Shown: positions 31,396 to 37,330 of the stretch, piece after piece
Numbering within the stretch: the stretch's first letter is position 1
How the letters are laid out: the number at the start of each line of letters is the position of its first letter
From: Sphingobacterium sp.
GTDB lineage: Bacteria; Bacteroidota; Bacteroidia; Sphingobacteriales; Sphingobacteriaceae
DNA length: 37,330 nucleotides
Reading direction: 5' to 3'
Assembly: GCA_022712315.1 (NCBI GenBank)
Contig: JALAGS010000132.1
Coordinates: 1-37,330 of the forward strand
The notes under the pieces: model-generated
What the model was told of the DNA's origin: nothing
The model's database searches: none
What the model saw: the letters and a program-made list of their open reading frames with translations, nothing else
Program-made: the position numbers and the translations under genes

Positions 31396-33255
31396 ATGTT
31401 TAAAAAATATAATGTAATAGTAGTTGGTGCAGGTCATGCAGGCTGTGAAGCCGCAGCCGCTGCTGCCAACTTGGGATCGTCAACTTTACTCATTACAATG
31501 AATATGGGAGTAATAGCCCAAATGAGTTGTAACCCTGCTATAGGTGGAGTTGCGAAAGGCCAAATTGTACGGGAGATTGACGCCATGGGCGGATACACAG
31601 GCATCATCGCAGACAAATCAACTATCCAGTTTCGCATGCTTAACCTATCCAAAGGACCGGCGATGTGGAGCCCACGTACTCAAAATGATCGTATGCGATT
31701 TGCAGAAGAATGGCGACTACAATTGGAATCTCTTCCCAATTTAGATATGTGGCAAGATACCGTCAAAGAGGTAATCGTAAAGAACGGTAGAGCTTGTGGT
31801 GTCATCACGTCTATGGGAATAGAAATAGAATCTGATGTAGTCGTATTAACCAATGGAACATTTTTAAATGGTGTCATCCATATCGGCGATAAGAAATTTG
31901 GTGGAGGTAGAACAGGAGAGAAGGCTGCCACAGGTTTGACAGAACAGCTTGTTTCACTCGGGTTCGAATCAGGAAGAATGAAGACCGGAACTCCACCACG
32001 TATAGATGGTAGAAGCCTTAACTATGCGCTGATGGAAGAGCAATGGGGTGATGAAAAGCGAGGTAGATTTTCTTATACAGATGTAGAAATACCAACAGAA
32101 CAACGTTGTTGTTGGATTACATATACCAACGACAAAGTGCATGAGATGCTACGGACGGGTTTCGAAAAATCGCCTATGTTCACTGGACGCATCAAAGGGC
32201 TAGGACCACGTTACTGTCCATCGATAGAAGATAAAATTAATCGCTTTGCCGAACGTGACCGGCACCAGATATTTGTCGAACCCGAAGGTTTTAAAACAGT
32301 AGAGATTTATGTAAATGGATTTTCGACCTCTCTACCGGAAGATGTGCAGCTAAAAGCATTGCAACTAATCCCTGGTTTCGAAAATGCCAAAATGTACCGT
32401 CCTGGCTACGCCATAGAATACGATTACTTTCCACCAATGCAACTAGATCTCACACTCGAAACGCAATTGGTAAAACACCTGTTCTTTGCAGGCCAGATTA
32501 ATGGAACCACAGGATATGAAGAAGCAGCTGCTCAAGGTTTCCTAGCCGGTATTAATGCGCACCAGCGTATCAATGACGATAAGGAACTTATTTTAAAAAG
32601 ATCCGAATCCTACATTGGCGTATTGGTAGATGACCTCGTAACAAAAGGAACAGAAGAACCTTACCGGATGTTTACATCGAGAGCGGAACATCGCTTGTTA
32701 TTACGCCAAGACAATGCAGATATTCGCCTTACCCCATTAGCTTATAAATTGGGACTGGTAGGAGAGGAAAGACTAAAGAAAGTAGAGAACAAAATAGATA
32801 ACTCTAATAATATTATCGAGTATCTGAAACAAAACTCCACTAATCTCGAAAAGATGAATAACGTGCTGGCTGAAGTAGGCTCAAGTGCGCTTGCTCAAAA
32901 AACTAGATTAAGCAATGTACTTGCAAGACCACAGGTCAGTATTCAAGACATTATAAAAGGAGATGAGAGCTTTGCACAATTTGTATCACAATTCGACAAC
33001 GATACCATAGAACAAGCGGAGATAAATCTCAAATATGAAAGCTACTTCGAAAAAGAAATAGAGATTGTGAACCGAATGAAAAAGATGGAAGACAGAGAAA
33101 TAAATCCCGATTTCGATTACAGTTTATTAACTTCACTGTCAATCGAAGCAAGGCAAAAATTATCGAAGGTCAAACCTCGTACACTGGGCCAGGCATCGCG
33201 AATATCGGGTGTTTCACCTTCCGATATCAGCGTATTGATGGTTCACATGAGTTAA
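31396..33255 (+). CDS. mnmG: tRNA uridine-5-carboxymethylaminomethyl(34) synthesis enzyme MnmG
   Basis: With MnmE, MnmG adds the carboxymethylaminomethyl group to the wobble uridine of certain tRNAs, using FAD, NADH and methylene-THF. The 619-residue protein is full length. It has the FAD-binding [12 protein letters not shown] (about 10-21), [24 protein letters not shown] (key Cys), [25 protein letters not shown], and the C-terminal helical domain ending with [18 protein letters not shown]. Two parS-like sites and a promoter lie directly upstream. In many bacteria the gidA/mnmG locus is next to parAB near the origin; here no parAB is visible in the window. Confidence 0.97.
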   Translation: MFKKYNVIVVGAGHAGCEAAAAAANLGSSTLLITMNMGVIAQMSCNPAIGGVAKGQIVREIDAMGGYTGIIADKSTIQFRMLNLSKGPAMWSPRTQNDRMRFAEEWRLQLESLPNLDMWQDTVKEVIVKNGRACGVITSMGIEIESDVVVLTNGTFLNGVIHIGDKKFGGGRTGEKAATGLTEQLVSLGFESGRMKTGTPPRIDGRSLNYALMEEQWGDEKRGRFSYTDVEIPTEQRCCWITYTNDKVHEMLRTGFEKSPMFTGRIKGLGPRYCPSIEDKINRFAERDRHQIFVEPEGFKTVEIYVNGFSTSLPEDVQLKALQLIPGFENAKMYRPGYAIEYDYFPPMQLDLTLETQLVKHLFFAGQINGTTGYEEAAAQGFLAGINAHQRINDDKELILKRSESYIGVLVDDLVTKGTEEPYRMFTSRAEHRLLLRQDNADIRLTPLAYKLGLVGEERLKKVENKIDNSNNIIEYLKQNSTNLEKMNNVLAEVGSSALAQKTRLSNVLARPQVSIQDIIKGDESFAQFVSQFDNDTIEQAEINLKYESYFEKEIEIVNRMKKMEDREINPDFDYSLLTSLSIEARQKLSKVKPRTLGQASRISGVSPSDISVLMVHMS

Positions 33256-33333
33256 ATAATTGATTTTCAGATTATTAAATAAATAATACATACAAGCTTA
33301 AAATAAGCGATTTAAGACAATATTCTATTTTTT

Positions 33334-35012
33334 ATGACAACTTCTTCAAAAGAAAATAAAAGTAGTTCAGAAAGGCTAAAAAGTGGCTTAAAGCCAAGAT
33401 TACTTATTTTAAGCTTGTTTATTATGCTTATTGGCTTATCGATACAGTGTGCGAGTATACAGCAACCAACCGGAGGGCCAAAAGATTCTATTCCGCCTAA
33501 AATTTTACTGGAAAATCCTACGAATTTTTCGAAGAATTTTACAGCAAAAAAAATAGTCATCACTTTTGACGAATACATCAAACTCGCCAATCAACAAAAA
33601 GAATTTAGTATCACACCCGATATGGGGAGCAATCCTGAATTCAAAGTCAAGAAAAAAAATCTTGAGATTACCCTACCGGATTCCCTGGAGAAGAATACAA
33701 CATACAGCATATACTTTGGTAAGGGCCTTGTGGATTATAATGCGGGAAATGCATTGGTTAACTATGCTTATGTTTTTGCAACAGGAGACAAAATAGACTC
33801 ACTCAGCATATCTGGCAACGTAAAAAGTGCAGTTACCAAAGAGGTCCAAAAAGATGTTAAAGTCTTGTTGATACCCATTAGTCAAGATTCCATTTTTGGT
33901 AAAAAGAAAGCCAATATATTTACAACAACAGATACAGCCGGCAATTATAAACTAAATAATCTAAGAGAGGGAACATACCGCATTTATGCGCTTCAGGAAA
34001 AAAACAATGATAGAATTTACAATGGTGCCGACGAAGAAATAGGTTTCTTAAAAGATTCTATAGTGCTAGAACGAGATTTGAGCAATATTAATCTGGAAAT
34101 ATTCAAGGGCACCCCAAAGAAGTTTAGAACGCAAGAAAAGAAATTTGAAAAAAATGGGAGTGTACTCCTTATTTTTAACAGAAGAGTAGATAAACCTAAT
34201 CTTAATATACTTCATGATGAAGTAAATAACAAGATAAAATCGTACGTTTTTCAAAAACCTCGGATTCGGCGACCTTGTTTATTCCTAATTTAAAAATAGA
34301 CTCCTTAAAGCTGGTCTTAACGGAAAATGAAAAGCCGCTGGATACCATTCTTGTCAGAAAAGGAAACGTAAAAATAGAACAAACAATAGAACCTATTTTT
34401 ACACCAAATAACGGAAGAGTGGATCGCATTACTCACCTCCAGGTATCCGCTTTCACACCAATAAAGAATATAGACAAAACAAAATTAAAGTTCAAAGAAG
34501 ATTCATTGGTACGCACCAATTATCAACTTGCAGTAGATACAGCTAATTCCAACATTTATCATATTCGATATAATTGGAGAAAGGACAAAAAGTACCAAAT
34601 TGAATTCGCAGAAGGTGCCATTACTGGCTATTTTGGAGAACAAAATAAAGAGAAAAAACTGGATCTTACCTATGACGATAGCGAGAACTATGGCGATCTT
34701 ACTTTTGATTTCACAGATCTGGATAGCAACACTACTTACTTGGTAGAATTGATTAATGAGAAAAAGGACAAAGTCTATCGTTTAGACAAAATAAACATAG
34801 ATAACCCGACGGTTGTATATAAACAATATCCAGGAGGGAAATACAGTTTGCGTGTAATCCGAGACGATAACGGCAATGGTATTTGGGATACTGGAGATGT
34901 AGAAAAAAAGACTTTTCCAGAGTCTGTTGTATACTTAAACAAAGTATTCACTATACGAGCAAACTGGGAGCAAAAAGATAGCTTTTCATTAAGTGGCCTC
35001 AAAAAAGAATAA
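33334..35012 (+). pseudogene. Ig-like (Big_5) domain lipoprotein, interrupted by a -1 frameshift
   Basis: Two reading frames together encode one Bacteroidota-type lipoprotein of about 559 residues. The first part (33334-34293) has a lipoprotein signal with lipobox LSIQC (Cys39), then CASIQQPTGGPKDSIPP and a Big_5 SbsA-like Ig domain (about 50-155). Near 34254-34258 (A5 in TTCAAAAACC) the frame is lost; the expected continuation SDSATLFIPNLKIDSLKL lies in the -1 frame and runs to 35012. One extra base in the A-run would restore the whole gene. Cause: true mutation, sequencing error, or ribosomal -1 slippage on AAA; the first two are more likely. The envelope function is unknown. It follows mnmG by 78 bases. 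Confidence 0.8.
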
Positions 35013-35025
35013 TTAAGGCCACCTA
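34994..35025. other. Weak inverted repeat between convergent genes
   Basis: GTGGCC and GGCCAC form a 6-bp inverted repeat with an 18-base loop straddling the stop of the Ig-like gene. It could be part of a weak bidirectional terminator with the neighbouring T-rich bases, but the long loop makes this doubtful. Confidence 0.25.
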
Positions 35026-35061
35026 ATAAAAAGCTAATTAAATCATACTAATTCGTTTAAG

Positions 35062-35568
35062 CTAATACCAAGAGCTGTACAAAACATAATTATGCGGTAA
35101 CTGCTGTAACAGTTCTTTCTGTTCTTCGGTTAGCGCTTTTATTTTTTTTGCAGGTACGCCGGCATAGAGGAATCCCGACTCACAGCGCGTATTTTCCAAA
35201 ATTACCGCCCCGGCTGCTATAATCACATTAGATTCGATAACAGCATTGTCCATAACAATTGCACCCATACCAATAAGCACATAATCTTCAACAACACAGC
35301 CATGTACCATGGCTTGGTGTCCCACGTTTACATAACTACCTATTGAAGTACCGCATTTCTTATAAGTGCAATGTATAACAGCGCCATCCTGAATATTCGT
35401 ATAGTTACCTATACGAATATAATTGACATCGCCACGAATGACAGCGTTAAACCAGATCGAACAATGGTGCCCAATCTCAACGTCGCCCACAATAGTTGAA
35501 TTAGGCGCTAAAAAGCATTCTTCAGCAATTAGCGGAGACTTATCCAAAACGGGTAAAATAAGTGCCAT
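35062..35568 (-). CDS. Gamma-carbonic-anhydrase-like hexapeptide-repeat protein
   Basis: A 168-residue left-handed beta-helix protein made of hexapeptide repeats (IVGDVEIGHHCSIWFNAVIRGD, IRIGNYTNIQDGAVIH). The three metal-binding His positions of gamma carbonic anhydrases are present: His in GAVIHC and the two in VGHQAMVHG. The C-terminus YAGVPAKKIKALTEEQ is typical of the YrdA/CaiE-like branch. Zinc binding is likely; carbonic anhydrase activity in this branch often is not shown. It starts 5 bases after the nadB stop, in one operon with nadB. Confidence 0.88.
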   Translation of the reverse strand: MALILPVLDKSPLIAEECFLAPNSTIVGDVEIGHHCSIWFNAVIRGDVNYIRIGNYTNIQDGAVIHCTYKKCGTSIGSYVNVGHQAMVHGCVVEDYVLIGMGAIVMDNAVIESNVIIAAGAVILENTRCESGFLYAGVPAKKIKALTEEQKELLQQLPHNYVLYSSWY

Positions 35569-35573
35569 ATCTC

Positions 35574-37166
35574 CTAAAAAATTGTATCTTGTAATATATC
35601 CGAATGCTTCGGATAGTCAGTTGTATAATGCAATCCTCTACTTTCCTTTCGCAACATCGCCGATTTAGTCACAATGTAAGCGACTTGAATCACATTGCGC
35701 AATTCACAAAGCTTGACAGAAAGCCTTGTATTCCTGTAGAACTCCTCAGTCTCCTCATATAATAGATGTAATCTCTTAAGCGCTCTTTCAAGCCTAAAAT
35801 CAGAACGGACAATACCAACATAATCGCTCATAATCTTCTGGCATTCCCGCAGGTTATGACTGACCAAAATATCTTCATTAGAAAGCGAGGTTTTAGAATC
35901 ATCCCATTCGGGAACATCACATACGTGACTGGTCGATTTAACCAATTTAGTCGCATCTAAGAATATCCGATGTGCATAGACAAGTGCTTCAAGAAGCGAG
36001 TTAGAAGCCAGCCTATTTGCGCCGTGCAAACCAGTAGAAGAACACTCTCCACAGGCATAAAGATTGAGAATACTGCTGCGTCCAAAATCATCCACATAGA
36101 TTCCACCGCAGAGATAATGCGCTGCAGGTGTCACTGGTATAAAATCTTTCGACATGTCCAGTCCAATAGAAAGACATTTCTCATAAATATTCGGAAAATG
36201 TCTGATAATATCATCCTTATCTCTATGCGTGATATCGAGATAAACATAATCAATACCAGATTTTTTCATCTCAGCATCAATAGCTCTTGCCACGATATCT
36301 CTCGGAGCTAACGAAGCACGTTCATCATATTCCTCCATAAAAGACTCTCCATTGACTCTTCTTAAAACTCCCCCAAATCCTCGTACAGCTTCGGATACCA
36401 AAAATGCCGGAGAGTCCTTAGGGTTATATAACGATGTGGGGTGAAATTGCATGAACTCCATATTACGCACCTTCCCTTTAGCTCTGTATACCATTGCAAT
36501 ACCGTCCCCGGTAGCAATCGTCGGATTAGTTGTGCTTGAATATACATGGCCAGCCCCACCAGAGGCCATCACCGTAACCTTGCTCAAAATTTTATCGACC
36601 AGATGGGAAGATGTATTGAACGCATAAATACCATAACAAGTGATATCCGTTTTGTTCTTGTCTACATATTCTCCCAAGTGATGCTGCGTAATTAAATCTA
36701 TGGCAAAGTAATGTGTTACAATTTCGATATTTGGATCAATATGTGCCTGCTCCAATAACGCCCGTTCAATTTCGTAGCCAGTAATATCCTTGTAATGTAG
36801 GATCCGATGTGCCGAATGTCCCCCCTCTTTTGCCAAATCATAAAGTCCCGATTCTTCCTTATCAAATGACGTTCCATATGAAATAAGCTCGGCAATACGA
36901 TCGGGAGCTTCCCGTACTACGTTTTCCACAATTTCAACATCGCATAATCCATCCCCAGCTATCTGAGTATCAACAATATGCTTTTCAAAGCTATCAGACT
37001 TATCCACAACAGCAGCTACTCCCCCCTGCGCATATTTCGTATTAGACTCATCCTCATTGGACTTAGTGACTATCAACACTTTACCGAATTTAGACGCTTT
37101 TAATGCGAAGCTTAATCCAGCTATACCTGATCCAATGACCAAAAAATCGACCTTTCTATCTGCCAT
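35574..37166 (-). CDS. nadB: L-aspartate oxidase
   Basis: NadB oxidises L-aspartate to iminoaspartate, the first step of de novo NAD synthesis. With the ATG at 37166 (MADRKVDFLVIGSG) the protein has 530 residues, the usual length. The FAD motif IGSGIAGLSFAL is at the N-terminus, TKYAQGGVAAV near 42-52, EGGHSAHRILH near 110-120, and the C-terminal helical domain ends with RGLHYTTDYP. A frame start 15 bases upstream exists but adds only MNLKY, so the shorter form is preferred. NadA and NadC are not in the window. TAGTTTG upstream is a near match to the -7 element. Confidence 0.95.
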   Translation of the reverse strand: MADRKVDFLVIGSGIAGLSFALKASKFGKVLIVTKSNEDESNTKYAQGGVAAVVDKSDSFEKHIVDTQIAGDGLCDVEIVENVVREAPDRIAELISYGTSFDKEESGLYDLAKEGGHSAHRILHYKDITGYEIERALLEQAHIDPNIEIVTHYFAIDLITQHHLGEYVDKNKTDITCYGIYAFNTSSHLVDKILSKVTVMASGGAGHVYSSTTNPTIATGDGIAMVYRAKGKVRNMEFMQFHPTSLYNPKDSPAFLVSEAVRGFGGVLRRVNGESFMEEYDERASLAPRDIVARAIDAEMKKSGIDYVYLDITHRDKDDIIRHFPNIYEKCLSIGLDMSKDFIPVTPAAHYLCGGIYVDDFGRSSILNLYACGECSSTGLHGANRLASNSLLEALVYAHRIFLDATKLVKSTSHVCDVPEWDDSKTSLSNEDILVSHNLRECQKIMSDYVGIVRSDFRLERALKRLHLLYEETEEFYRNTRLSVKLCELRNVIQVAYIVTKSAMLRKESRGLHYTTDYPKHSDILQDTIF

Positions 37167-37330
37167 ATATTTTAAATTCACAAACTATCCCCAAAAGTGA
37201 CAATTCAAATTAACGAAAAATGTGGAAAACGTGTAAATAAAAGGTTAAATAAAAATGAAAAGTATTTAGCAATTCACAAGTCCCCTATTTTCCACCTAAA
37301 TTTTTAAAACTTTTCAGCACAAAATTCCTG

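Noticed and set aside
1..37330. CRISPR arrays, insertion sequences, prophage or integrase genes
   Set aside because: No regularly spaced long repeats, transposase, integrase or terminal inverted repeats with target duplications were seen.

Overview
The window looks like a chromosomal segment of a Bacteroidota bacterium, most likely family Sphingobacteriaceae and probably Sphingobacterium. Supporting signs are the AT-rich composition, promoters of the Bacteroidetes type (TTG, about 20 bp, TAnnTTTG), and almost no Shine-Dalgarno sequences. The gene content agrees: a DUF3078 outer-membrane protein, a CarboxypepD_reg-like protein, a secreted tricorn-type S41 peptidase, a YqfO-type Nif3, futalosine-pathway menaquinone synthesis, and an Ig-like lipoprotein. 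I see no phage, insertion sequence, CRISPR array or clear transferred island. The species assignment is inference.

Layout. 1-600: tRNA-Arg(CCT) and tRNA-Tyr(GTA) on the minus strand, each with its own recognisable promoter. 798-2064: an oxidative-stress operon of 2-Cys peroxiredoxin, thioredoxin-like protein and a DUF6952-type small protein, with two stacked hairpins between the first two genes. 2065-2704: a long gene-free stretch ending in a good terminator. 2705-7176: a tightly packed operon of a secreted PIG-L deacetylase, a 69-aa two-helix membrane protein, a 30-aa one-helix membrane protein and a sodium:solute symporter. 7211-11991 (minus): a six-gene envelope operon of O-methyltransferase, two glucosaminidases, a CarboxypepD_reg-like protein, a DUF3078 protein and an AmpD-type lipoprotein amidase. 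12232-13303 (minus): a pteridine operon of a eukaryote-like PTPS and FolE. 13304-13941: a gene-free stretch with a phased 11-bp repeat dyad. 13942-16560: mqnB, pdhB and a secreted DUF6263-like protein. 16629-20897: gcvH, anmK, and an operon CPBP protease, DUF2007, cdsA, DUF2461. 21060-24377: tricorn-like S41 protease. 24520-27624 (minus): alpha/beta hydrolase, membrane protein, Nif3, zinc-ribbon protein. 27839-29085: divergent RsmI-like methylase and apaG. 29164-31302: an ABC-F gene behind a long structured leader. 31315-33255: two parS-like sites and mnmG. 33334-35012: an Ig-like lipoprotein gene broken by one frameshift. 35062-37166 (minus): nadB and a gamma-carbonic-anhydrase-like protein.

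How the genes work together: much of the window serves the cell envelope (amidase, glucosaminidases, AnmK recycling kinase, CdsA) and core metabolism (PdhB, GcvH, NadB, MqnB, FolE). The three most interesting non-coding signals are: (i) two near-identical parS-like centromere sites bracketing the mnmG promoter; (ii) the ABC-F leader, where a perfect 12-bp hairpin has a loop complementary to the end of a 17-codon upstream ORF, as in translational attenuators; and (iii) the 4+3 array of 11-bp repeats arranged as a dyad at 13623-13690. All functional claims for these three are inference from sequence pattern alone.
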